Shown: positions 26,881-34,751 of the stretch, piece after piece | Numbering within the stretch: the first letter of the stretch is position 1 | Layout of the letters: the number at the start of each line of letters is the position of its first letter | Origin: JAEUMG01 sp963805405 | Lineage (GTDB): Bacteria; Pseudomonadota; Alphaproteobacteria; Rhizobiales; Aestuariivirgaceae | NCBI GenBank assembly: GCA_963805405.1 | Contig: CAWDUC010000001.1 | Location: forward strand, 186,001 to 250,000 | Length of the DNA: 64,000 nt | Direction: 5' to 3' | Notes under the pieces: model-generated | What the model was told of the DNA's origin: nothing | The model's database searches: none | Seen by the model: only the letters and a program-made list of their open reading frames with translations | Position numbers and translations under genes: made by a program

Positions 26881-28413
26881 TTAACCCGCCGAAATTCGTC
26901 GCTGCGACGCGGCCGAAGCGCCGGCAAGATAATCCCGTAGCGCTGCCTGCTCTTCGTCCTTGAGATGAAGACCGAGCTTGGAGCGTCGCCACAATATGTC
27001 TTCTGCCGTGCGCGCCCATTCGCGATCGATGAGATAGTTGACTTCCCGCTCGCTCAGAAGGCCGAAACTCTGGCCCAGGTCACCCGCAGATTTGGCATCG
27101 CCCAGCATCTGATCGGCGAGCGTACCATACGAGCGGAACATACGATTTGCATTGACCGGCGAAAGGAAGGCGTGACGTTTGGCAAAATCCGCAATCCGCT
27201 CAGCGGTCTGCTCTTGCGGGAAATCGCCCCCGGGCAATTTTCCATTTGCGGTCCAGGCAGGACCCATCGCCGGGTAGAATGGCGCGAGTTTCTCGAGTAC
27301 ATGTTCCGCAAGCTTGCGGAACGTGGTGATCTTGCCGCCGAACACGGAGATCAGCGGCGCTGCGCCATCCGGCGCATCGAGCTTCAGCACATAGTCGCGT
27401 GTCGCTTCCTGCGCCTTGCTCGCCCCATCATTGTAAAGCGGGCGAATGCCGGAATAGGTCCAGCGCACCATGTCCTTGGTGACCGGCGTCTTGAAGTACT
27501 CGCTTACCGCCGCGAGCAGGTAATCGCGCTCGGCAATACTGATCTCCGGTCGCACGTGATTGTCCGGATGGTCCTCATCCGTCGTGCCGATCAATGTGAA
27601 GTCGCGCTCATAGGGAATGGCAAAACAGATGCGCCCGTCGGCGTTCTGGAAGATGTAGCACTCGTCGTGATCATAGAGCTTGTCGACGACGATATGGCTG
27701 CCTTTGACGAGTCGGACGCTGTCGGGCGAATTCAGGCCGACGACCTGCCCCAGAACCTCGCTCACCCAGGGCCCGCCTGCATTGACGAGGCCGCGCGCTT
27801 TCACCTGGCTTGTCGCGCCCGTCTCCACATTCTGCAACGTCACGGTCCAGTGACCGCCTTCGCGCCGCGCCTTGAGCGCCTTCGTTCGTGGCCGGATCGA
27901 GGCGCCATGCTCTGTCGCACCACGGGCATTGAGGACCACCATGCGCGCATCATCGACCCAGCAATCGGAGTATTCGAAAGCGCGCGTGTACTCGCTTTTA
28001 AGCGGCTGACCCGTCACATCGCGGGTCAGATCGACCGATCGCGTCGCGGGAAGGATCTTCCGCCCGCCCAGATGGTCGTACAGGAACAGGCCGAGCCGCA
28101 GGATCGGCCATGGCCTTAAGCCGCGATGATGAGGAAGCACGAAACGCAACGGCCTGACAATATGCGGCGCCGCCTTGAGCAGCACCTCACGCTCCATCAA
28201 GGCCTCGCGCACCAAGCGGAATTCGTAGTACTCGAGATAGCGCAACCCGCCATGGATGAGCTTGGTCGAGGAGGATGAAGTCGCGCCGGCAAGATCGCCC
28301 TGCTCCGCCAGCACCACCTTGAGGCCGCGCCCGGTGGCGTCGCGCGCGATGCCGCAGCCGTTAATGCCGCCGCCAATGATCGCTAAATCGTAGATGCCTG
28401 TCTCGTCTGGCAT
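26881..28413 (-). CDS. glpD: Glycerol-3-phosphate dehydrogenase GlpD
   Basis: Membrane-associated FAD enzyme, 510 residues, that oxidises sn-glycerol-3-phosphate to dihydroxyacetone phosphate and passes electrons to quinone. The FAD dinucleotide motif is AIIGGGINGCGIARDA. Other landmarks are SSSTKLIHGGLRYLEYYEF, LVNAGGPWVSEVLGQ, FAIPYERDFTLIGTTDED, TYSGIRPLYNDG, SVFGGKITTFRKLAEH and the C-terminal helical domain with EREVNYLIDREWARTAEDIL. The length is normal and the frame intact. It is first in the glycerol operon after glpR, with a 157-bp gap that carries repeated TTTCG motifs. Confidence 0.97.
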   Translation of the reverse strand: MPDETGIYDLAIIGGGINGCGIARDATGRGLKVVLAEQGDLAGATSSSSTKLIHGGLRYLEYYEFRLVREALMEREVLLKAAPHIVRPLRFVLPHHRGLRPWPILRLGLFLYDHLGGRKILPATRSVDLTRDVTGQPLKSEYTRAFEYSDCWVDDARMVVLNARGATEHGASIRPRTKALKARREGGHWTVTLQNVETGATSQVKARGLVNAGGPWVSEVLGQVVGLNSPDSVRLVKGSHIVVDKLYDHDECYIFQNADGRICFAIPYERDFTLIGTTDEDHPDNHVRPEISIAERDYLLAAVSEYFKTPVTKDMVRWTYSGIRPLYNDGASKAQEATRDYVLKLDAPDGAAPLISVFGGKITTFRKLAEHVLEKLAPFYPAMGPAWTANGKLPGGDFPQEQTAERIADFAKRHAFLSPVNANRMFRSYGTLADQMLGDAKSAGDLGQSFGLLSEREVNYLIDREWARTAEDILWRRSKLGLHLKDEEQAALRDYLAGASAASQRRISAG

Positions 28414-28527
28414 CCAGCCTCCCCATTTGCGCGCTTGGAATGTTCATTTCAATTCATTTGCTGCGTTTGCGAACAGAAATTCCGCAAATGCGAAAGAAAC
28501 GATGATCTTGCGCGTTAAGGAAAATAT

Positions 28528-28566
28528 AGATCGAAAGAAAGCGAAAAGGCAATCGAAAATCGACTT
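28528..28566 (-). promoter_or_regulatory. Candidate GlpR operator: phased TTTCG direct repeats upstream of glpD
   Basis: Read toward glpD, TTTCG occurs three times with spacings of 12 and 10 bp (positions about 28562, 28550 and 28540), and a fourth copy lies further down near 28495. DeoR-family repressors commonly bind TTTCG-type direct repeats. The cluster lies between the glpR stop and the glpD start. The -10 and -35 elements are not assigned. Confidence 0.5.
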
Positions 28567-28570
28567 ATCG

Positions 28571-29368
28571 TCAACTCGCTGCCAGATGTACAACGCTTTC
28601 ACCGCCCGGCGCGATCTCCAGCGTCACGCCATTGTGGCGGCAAATATCCACAATCGGTTCTGGGGGTTGCTGGTCGGTGACGAAGACGTCGATCTGGCTC
28701 AAATGGCCGATCCGCACCGGCGCCGAGCGAGTGAATTTCATCGCATCCGACACGAGGATCACATTGCGCGCATTGGCGATGATTGCTTGCGCGGCGCGCA
28801 CTTCGCGATAGTCGAAATCGAGAAGCGCCCCGTCATCGTCGATCGCCGAAACGCCGATCACCGCATAATCGACTTTGAACTGGCCGATGAAGTCGACGGC
28901 CGCCTCGCCGACAATGCCGCCATCGGCCCTTCTTAGCACTCCGCCCGCGACGATCACATCGATCTTCGGACACGGCATCAGGATCGAGGCGACATGGATA
29001 TTGTTGGTGATCACCATCAAGCCTTCATGGCCGGTCAGCGAGCGCGCCACCTCTTCCGTCGTCGTCCCGATATTGATGAACAGCGAGGCATTATTGGGAA
29101 TGAGTTGCGCCGCGCGCGCGCCGATCCGCTGCTTTTCCGTCGGCGCAAGCTCCCGGCGCGCTTCATAGGCGACGTTTTCGACGCCCGACGACAGGAGCGC
29201 CCCGCCATGGGTACGGGTCAGCAACCGCTGGTCGCACAGGTCATTGAGGTCCTTGCGGATCGTCTGCGGCGTGACATCGAAGCGCTCGGCAAGATCCTCG
29301 ACGGTGACGCGGCCGGTGTGGCGCGCGATCGCCAGGATCTCGTGCTGGCGAAAATTGATCGATGTCAT
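28571..29368 (-). CDS. glpR: DeoR-family repressor GlpR
   Basis: 265-residue repressor. The N-terminal winged helix is QHEILAIARHTGRVTVEDLA and VTPQTIRKDLNDLCDQ with RTHGGALL following. The C-terminal DeoR sensor domain carries LFINIGTTTEEVARSL, VITNNIHVASIL, GGVLRRADGGIVGEAA, AVIGVSAIDDDGALLDFDYREV and VLVSDAMKFTRSAPVRIG. In this family the C-terminal domain senses glycerol-3-phosphate. It lies immediately upstream of glpD on the same strand, which fits local control of the glycerol operon. Confidence 0.92.
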   Translation of the reverse strand: MTSINFRQHEILAIARHTGRVTVEDLAERFDVTPQTIRKDLNDLCDQRLLTRTHGGALLSSGVENVAYEARRELAPTEKQRIGARAAQLIPNNASLFINIGTTTEEVARSLTGHEGLMVITNNIHVASILMPCPKIDVIVAGGVLRRADGGIVGEAAVDFIGQFKVDYAVIGVSAIDDDGALLDFDYREVRAAQAIIANARNVILVSDAMKFTRSAPVRIGHLSQIDVFVTDQQPPEPIVDICRHNGVTLEIAPGGESVVHLAAS

Positions 29369-29455
29369 GACTGAGCCGGCGGACTGAAGTTACAAGCCTT
29401 GAGTTTAGGCCCAGGATGTCACAAAGGGAAGCGCGCGAACTCTGAGAGTGACATC

Positions 29456-30103
29456 ATGGATAAATCGATGCTGCCCAAGAACGTCACCGTGGTCGACCAT
29501 CCGCTGGTCCTTCACAAGCTGACCTTGATGCGCGACAAGCACACGCCCTCCGCAGTTTTCCGTCAGTTATTGCGCGAAATCAGCCTGTTGCTGGCCTATG
29601 AAGTGGCGCGCGACCTGCCGATAACCAGCCAGACGATCGAGACGCCGCTTGCCGAGATGGAAGCGCCGATCCTGAAAGGGAAGAAGCTCGTCATCGTCTC
29701 GATCCTGCGCGCCGGAAACGGCCTCCTCGAAGGCATGCTCGACCTGATGCCCTCCGCCCGCGTCGGCCATATAGGCATCTACCGCAACCCTGTGACGCTC
29801 GAGCCGGTCGAATACTACATGAAAGTTCCTGAAGACATCGCCGAGCGCCGCGTCATCGTCGTCGATCCGATGCTCGCCACCGGCAATTCCGTCTCCGCCG
29901 CGATCAGCCGCCTCAAGCAGAAGGGTGCGAAGGACATCAAGCTCGTCTGCCTGCTCTCCGCACCCGAAGGCATAGCCCATGTGTCGCAGGATCATCCCGA
30001 CGTGCACGTCTTCACCGCCGCCATCGATAGTCATCTCAACAGCCACGGCTATATCGTGCCCGGTCTCGGCGATGCCGGCGATCGCATGTTCGGAACCAAG
30101 TAA
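29456..30103 (+). CDS. upp: Uracil phosphoribosyltransferase Upp
   Basis: Salvages uracil with PRPP to UMP. It has 215 residues from ATG 29456. Type I PRTase landmarks are HKLTLMRDKHTPSAVFRQLLRE, SILRAGNGLLEGMLDLMP, HIGIYRNP, the PRPP loop VVDPMLATGNS and the C-terminal uracil-binding GYIVPGLGDAGDRMFGTK. The length is normal. Divergent from glpR, with an 87-bp gap. It may complement the purine salvage genes of the window, though it is not linked to them. Confidence 0.97.
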   Translation: MDKSMLPKNVTVVDHPLVLHKLTLMRDKHTPSAVFRQLLREISLLLAYEVARDLPITSQTIETPLAEMEAPILKGKKLVIVSILRAGNGLLEGMLDLMPSARVGHIGIYRNPVTLEPVEYYMKVPEDIAERRVIVVDPMLATGNSVSAAISRLKQKGAKDIKLVCLLSAPEGIAHVSQDHPDVHVFTAAIDSHLNSHGYIVPGLGDAGDRMFGTK

Positions 30104-30145
30104 CAGTCTCGCCCGACGCATCACTTGAAGCTGTCGCAACTTTCC

Positions 30146-30171
30146 GCCGCCAAGCGATTCCACTTGGCGGC
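30146..30171. other. Stem-loop after upp
   Basis: A perfect 9-bp stem GCCGCCAAG / CTTGGCGGC with an 8-base loop lies 43 bp after the upp stop, without a T-run. It may be a Rho-dependent or mRNA-stabilising hairpin. The rest of the 237-bp gap up to 30340 holds only a possible CtrA-like half-site pair at 30189-30203. Confidence 0.5.
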
Positions 30172-30340
30172 CCGTTGCGCTGAGTCAGTTAAGCCTGCAT
30201 TAGGCATAGGCGCGGCTTTAACGTCTGTTACCAAATTTCACGCGCTTGGCCGCGTCCGGCTAACCTCCTGTTCACGCTTCCCCGCAAAGATTGCGTTCAA
30301 CACGCGGGGCATTGAATCCGCGGATTGCGGGAGCGAGTGA

Positions 30341-30799
30341 ATGAGTTGGTTGCGGCCAGGCAGCGCGGTTGCGCAAAAGAAATCCGCAGCCCGTCAGATC
30401 ATTTGCCGCGACGGTTCCAGGCCACGCATTCTCTTTGCTGAGGATTCGGATGCGGCCCGCACGCTCACCGCGGCACTGCTCACCAAGATGGGCTGCGAAG
30501 TCGACGCCGTAGAGCATGGCGAGCATGCGCTCAATCATGCAAGCGAGCATACCTACGACCTCATCCTGCTCGATATCGAGATGCCGGTGATGGACGGCGT
30601 CTGCGCCGCGCGCAAGATCCGTCAATTGGGTGGTCGCCCGTCGCATGTGCCGATCATGGCGCTGTCGGCTTTTCTCGCTGATACGGCGAAGGTCGGCAGC
30701 ATTCGCGAGGAATTCGACCTCGCACTCGCCAAGCCTGCCGGCCGCGATGCGCTGCACGATGCCATCCAGACGATGCTGGCGGGCGCCGGCGCGCAGTAA
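30341..30799 (+). CDS. Single-domain response regulator (receiver only)
   Basis: 152 residues. A basic N-terminal extension of about 27 residues precedes a lone receiver domain. RILFAEDSD carries the acidic pocket, LILLDIEMPVMDG the phospho-accepting aspartate, MALSAF the switch serine and LALAKPAGR the conserved lysine. There is no output domain, so it acts by protein-protein contact, as DivK or CheY do. No kinase gene is adjacent. The pathway is unknown. The surrounding genes (upp, a small ORF) give no help. Confidence 0.9.
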   Translation: MSWLRPGSAVAQKKSAARQIICRDGSRPRILFAEDSDAARTLTAALLTKMGCEVDAVEHGEHALNHASEHTYDLILLDIEMPVMDGVCAARKIRQLGGRPSHVPIMALSAFLADTAKVGSIREEFDLALAKPAGRDALHDAIQTMLAGAGAQ

Positions 30800-30863
30800 T
30801 CTCAAGACACCTTGAAAGTTAGTTGGGGCCGCACCCGCCTTGCGGGGACCCCTTGAAATCGCC

Positions 30864-31004
30864 TTAGCGATTATTGGACGACGTCGTCCGCGCCTGGCCT
30901 TCCAGGGCCTCGAGCATATGCAGGAATTCGCTGAGTTCGGGACTTAAACGTTGCTCCGTCCCGCCGCGGTTCTTGTCCGCTGCCTGTTGTCGTTCGTTAC
31001 GCAT
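30864..31004 (-). CDS. Small 46-residue hypothetical protein
   Basis: An ATG at 31004 with a good upstream GAGGGAGAG site starts a short frame ending with TAA at 30864. The product is polar, with a basic start (MRNERQQAADKNR) and an amphipathic helix SPELSEFLHMLEALEG, and no cysteine or membrane segment. It converges with the response regulator (64-bp gap) and diverges from cytochrome c'. Coding status rests on the ribosome site and composition only. Function unknown. Confidence 0.45.
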   Translation of the reverse strand: MRNERQQAADKNRGGTEQRLSPELSEFLHMLEALEGQARTTSSNNR

Positions 31005-31288
31005 GACCACTCTCCCTCGCAATCCCGATAAATGCCACGATCGAACTAACCAATCCCTAACCTGTCGATGCTGAATGCCGCGCCTAGGCCTGCTTCATCA
31101 CCGGTTCATGCGACGACTTAAGGCGAGACCGGCGGCGGAGATGAGGACGGATTGCGGCGAGAGCCGGGCAATGGCTCATTTCGCGGCATCGATGCAGAAA
31201 AGACACACGAAATCGTGATGAATGGAATTGGTAACACGCTGCGTACCATTTGGGCCCAAAGTTCGCGGGCCAGACTTCTTGGAGGGAA

Positions 31289-31753
31289 ATGATCGTGTCA
31301 GGGAAAGTGATTAAAGCAGCCGCGGCTGCCGTCTTGGCTTTATGTCTGGGAGCAGGCTTCGCCCACGCTGCGGCGGACGATGCCATCAAGGGCAGGCAAG
31401 GCTGCATGAAGGCGAGCGGCAAGATGATGGGTGCGCTCGTCCCCATGTTCAAAGGCGAGACGCCCTATGACAAGGCCACGGTCGATGCGGCGCTTGCGGC
31501 TCATGACGCGGCCTGCGCCGATTGGGCGAACTGGTGGGGTCCGGACAGCCAGAAGGGCGAAACGGTCGAGACTTGGGCCAAGCCTGAAATCTGGACCGAC
31601 GCGGCCGGCTTCACCGCTGCGGGCGACAATTTCTATGCTAAATACGTTGCCGTGAAGGATTCGACTGATGAGGCGACGTTCAAGGCGGCATTCCCCGAGC
31701 TCGGCAAGGCTTGCGGCGGATGCCACGAGAAGTTCCGCCGCCCCAAGGAGTAG
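31289..31753 (+). CDS. Cytochrome c' / c-556 family protein
   Basis: 154-residue periplasmic four-helix cytochrome with a single C-terminal heme site CGGCHEKFR, as in cytochrome c' and c-556. The start ATG 31289 has a GGAGG site 5 bp upstream. The signal peptide is AAAAAVLALCLGAGFAHAA. The mature part begins DDAIKGRQGCMKASGKMMGAL; its N-terminal methionine is the possible sixth ligand in c-556 types. The next gene starts 3 bp after its stop, so the two c-type cytochromes are co-expressed. Confidence 0.9.
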   Translation: MIVSGKVIKAAAAAVLALCLGAGFAHAAADDAIKGRQGCMKASGKMMGALVPMFKGETPYDKATVDAALAAHDAACADWANWWGPDSQKGETVETWAKPEIWTDAAGFTAAGDNFYAKYVAVKDSTDEATFKAAFPELGKACGGCHEKFRRPKE

Positions 31754-31756
31754 CGG

Positions 31757-32668
31757 CTGACACGACGATCAAAGCGATTCTTGTGGATTGTGGCGCTCAT
31801 CATCCTGGTGGGCGCCATTCTCGCTTGGTTTTTGAGCGCGCCCAGGCCGATGACGCAGGCCATGGTGCCCGCGCATCAACCGGACCTCGCCAATGGCGCG
31901 GTGATGTACAATATCGGCGGCTGCATCTCCTGCCATAAGCCGTCCGCCGATGCCGCAGGGATGGATGCGACGATCCCAAGCGGCGGTGCCCCGCTGAAGA
32001 CGCCGATTGGCACCCTTTACCCGCCCAATTTGACGCCGGACCCGGAAACCGGGCTCGGCAAATGGAGCGATCTCGATTTCCTCAATGCCATGATGCGCGG
32101 CCTCTCGCCTTCGGGTGCGCACGCGATCCCGGCCTTCCCCTATACGTCCTACACCCATATGCGGCCGGAAGACCTGCTTGACCTTAAGGCGCATCTCGCC
32201 AGCCTGAAACCCGTCGCCTCGCCCGAAAAGCCGGCCGATATTCCGCTCCCCTTCCTGCTTCGGCGCGGCATCGGCCTATGGCAATGGGTTGGCCTCAACA
32301 CGACGCCCTGGAAACCCGATCCGGCGCAGAGCGAAAGCTGGAATCGCGGCTCCTATCTCGTCAACGCGCCCGGCCATTGCGGCGAATGCCACACGCCACG
32401 CACCTTCTATATGGCCTCCGACATGAGCCGCTTCCTGATGGGCGGCCCGCATCCCGAGGGCGTGGGCCGCGTGCCTTCGCTGCGCGATCTGATCGGCCGC
32501 GGCCGCTACAAGGACGTGAGCGATCTTGCATCTGCGCTCCAGTATGGCGAGATCATGGGCTACGACAAACTCTCATCCGGCGGCATGCGCGCCGTGCAGG
32601 ATAATATCTCGAAACTCCCCGAACCCGACATCAAGGCGATCGCGGAATATTTGGCGAGCTTGAAGTAG
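31757..32668 (+). CDS. Membrane-anchored diheme cytochrome c
   Basis: About 303 residues, with an N-terminal membrane anchor (LWIVALIILVGAILAWFL) and two class I cytochrome c domains, heme sites CISCH and CGECH. They resemble the diheme subunits of alcohol/sugar dehydrogenase complexes, with FAYPNLTPD-like stretches (LYPPNLTPDPETG) and HMRPEDLLDLKAHL. The start is unusual. The frame has no ATG near the 5' end, but a CTG at 31757 sits 6 bp after AAGGAG and would add a basic N-terminus TRRSKRF before the anchor. TTG 31781 is the alternative. Partner dehydrogenase not seen; it may receive electrons for a terminal oxidase or from the upstream cytochrome. Confidence 0.85.
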   Translation: MTRRSKRFLWIVALIILVGAILAWFLSAPRPMTQAMVPAHQPDLANGAVMYNIGGCISCHKPSADAAGMDATIPSGGAPLKTPIGTLYPPNLTPDPETGLGKWSDLDFLNAMMRGLSPSGAHAIPAFPYTSYTHMRPEDLLDLKAHLASLKPVASPEKPADIPLPFLLRRGIGLWQWVGLNTTPWKPDPAQSESWNRGSYLVNAPGHCGECHTPRTFYMASDMSRFLMGGPHPEGVGRVPSLRDLIGRGRYKDVSDLASALQYGEIMGYDKLSSGGMRAVQDNISKLPEPDIKAIAEYLASLK

Positions 32669-32684
32669 CAATCTCGGGCCAGGC

Positions 32685-33615
32685 TCACATCCCCGTCTTC
32701 TTGGCGTCCTTCAAGTAGTAATTCGCATTCTTGCCATAGATCATTGCGCGCAAGACCCTGCGTGCTCGATTCCGACTTGCGCAGAGGATCGACCACCGCC
32801 CGCATGGCGTCATGCGCCGCGACTTTCGCTGCATCGCCCAGCGCCGATTTGCCCGGCCCGCTTTGCGGAAAGCCATAATGCCTCAACGTGCCGTTCATCA
32901 GCCTGATCTTGTTGAGCCGGCTCACGTGCGGCGTCTTCCAGGTCATCGCCATCGAGATCGAATAGCGCCCGCCGGTTCGGACCCAGTGCGGCCACATATA
33001 AGGAAGATGCACGCCATCGCCTTCCTTCATCGCAAAGACTTCCGCGCGTTCTTCGAAGGAGGGTTCGTAATGCTGGTTGCGGTGCTTCGAGGGCGAAATC
33101 TCCATCGCCTCTTCGGAGATCAACTTGCAATCGCGATTGTCGAAAATATGGACGAATTTGTCGCCCTTGATCTGGATCAGGATATTCTCTTCGGCATCGA
33201 CATGGAACGGCGTCGTCGCATTGGCCGATGATACGAAGATGAAGCCCTGAAGGTCGCTGTAGTCGTTGGCTCGCTTTCCGGCCGCCGCCTGCGCGGCGTC
33301 GACGAAGGCCTTCAGCACTTCGAAATATTCCGGTTCGTGCTCGACATTCTTGATGACCATCCAGGCATTCGCCTGCTCGATGCGCCGCACGACCTCTTCT
33401 GGCGGCATGTCGATGGTCGGTATCGTGTCCGGATCCTGTCCTGGCATGACCTTTCCGGAATTATACTCGATGCGATCGCGCGGCATGGATTGCGCCAGAC
33501 TTACCAGACGCTCCAGCGAGAAAGCCGGATGGTCGGAAAGCCCATGCTTGAGGGCGAAGGGAGCTTTAAGAAACTTCTCGCGCGCCACCTGTGGGTCGAA
33601 ACCGACGATACTCAT
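32685..33615 (-). CDS. JmjC/cupin-like domain protein (frameshift near C-terminus)
   Basis: About 310 residues of the cupin-like (JmjC, Fe/2-oxoglutarate) superfamily. A helical N-terminal part precedes the barrel. TPFHVDAEENILIQIKG gives the HxD pair of a non-heme iron site and PYMWPHWVRTGG a plausible distal histidine, followed by SISMAMTWKTP. ATG 33615 follows AGGAGG and overlaps the stop of the preceding acyltransferase gene as TGATG. Near 32762 the frame breaks: after SESST the coding sense continues in the next frame, RVLRAMIYGKNANYYL, to the TGA at 32685. The substrate is unknown; neighbours suggest a cell-surface glycan or lipid context. Confidence 0.75.
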
Positions 33616-34751
33616 CACTTTGGCCTCCTGACGAAACGGTTATAGGCATCCTTCGCCGCGTTGCGGGTCCGCCGCCGAAACAGCTCCGCTGCCATCATTG
33701 CCTTGAAGCGCGCCGATGGCATGTTGGGTGTGCCGATCAGCAAGTCGGCCATGGTGATGCGGTCGCGCCAGATATTGCTGATCATCGGATGATCGGGCTT
33801 AGCGCAAGAGTCGGCGAGGGTGATCCCGCCTTCGGCCAGCAGCAACTCCGTAGCATCGAGGATTTGCAGGACGCCCGGCGAGTACTTGGCGTACTCCTCA
33901 TCGAAGGCGATCTTGCCGAGCCACGCTCGCCCACCGACGACTTGCGCGAACAGCGACGCAACCGGCTTTCCATCGAGCCTGATCGACCAGAAACGCAGAT
34001 GCCCCGCCTCCGCCAATCGCTCGAGCTGACTGCGCAGGCAGTCCGACAGCGCCGAATTGCTATTGATCGCGCTGCCGCGCCTGCCCTTCCAGCCACCGGC
34101 CTCGAGGGCGACGAAATCCGCAAACCACGGCTCCACTGGTTCGCAACGCTTCCAGGTCGAACTTTCAAGCTTGCCCATCTCGCCAAGGCGTGACCGCCAG
34201 CGGCGATATTCCTTGCGCCGCTTGCGCTCGAAATTGCTTTCGAACCATGCCGAATAATCGCCCTCGGGACGCAATGCCGCGCGCTGCCATTGTTCGATGA
34301 TGGAGATGGGCGCGTTGAGCTTTCGCGATACCCGGCACAGCGCGTCCCAGATTGGGCCATCGGTCGGAACCGATTTAAGAAGCAGCGGCGCCCCGCGATC
34401 GGCGATGAGGCTTTCAAGAGCCATGTCGGCCTCATCACGCGCGACGAGCGGTAGGCCGGAAAAAAACAATGGCGTCTCGAAGGAGACATCGACCGTCCAG
34501 CCCGGCAGCCAGCGCGCATTCTGCCGTTCGAGTGCCGCGACACCGAGCAGTTTGCCTTTCTGCCAGATGCCGATGGGCGCGGAAGCGCTGCCGAGGATCT
34601 GCGTCTGCGGCTCGATCCAGGCGGGCATCATACCCGCCGCGGGCTCGAGAGGCGCCACGCCCAAAGCCCGCCATTCCTCGCTGCGCGCCGGTGCGAGCGT
34701 GGTGGGGGCCGGTTCGTCAGGCTTGGTTAATTTACGAAGCGACTGGACCAC
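33615..34751 (-). CDS. CelD/BcsL-like GNAT-family acyltransferase
   Basis: 378 residues from GTG 34751, which has a GGGGA site and overlaps the flippase end by 20 bp. The N-terminal half (IGIWQKGKLLGVAALERQ) and the C-terminal half form the duplicated GNAT fold of the CelD/FemAB-like group. KRRKEYRRWRSRLGEMG, LRFWSIRLDGKPVASLF and YSPGVLQILDATELLL are the acetyl-CoA-type core. Such enzymes acylate polysaccharide or lipid-linked sugars, or peptides. With a flippase before and a JmjC-like protein after it, both overlapping, this looks like a three-gene envelope-modification unit. The acceptor cannot be named. Confidence 0.78.
   Translation of the reverse strand: MVQSLRKLTKPDEPAPTTLAPARSEEWRALGVAPLEPAAGMMPAWIEPQTQILGSASAPIGIWQKGKLLGVAALERQNARWLPGWTVDVSFETPLFFSGLPLVARDEADMALESLIADRGAPLLLKSVPTDGPIWDALCRVSRKLNAPISIIEQWQRAALRPEGDYSAWFESNFERKRRKEYRRWRSRLGEMGKLESSTWKRCEPVEPWFADFVALEAGGWKGRRGSAINSNSALSDCLRSQLERLAEAGHLRFWSIRLDGKPVASLFAQVVGGRAWLGKIAFDEEYAKYSPGVLQILDATELLLAEGGITLADSCAKPDHPMISNIWRDRITMADLLIGTPNMPSARFKAMMAAELFRRRTRNAAKDAYNRFVRRPK

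Noticed and set aside
29399..29455. Upstream start for upp at 29399
   Set aside because: The added 19 residues do not resemble Upp N-termini, and ATG 29456 gives the normal length.
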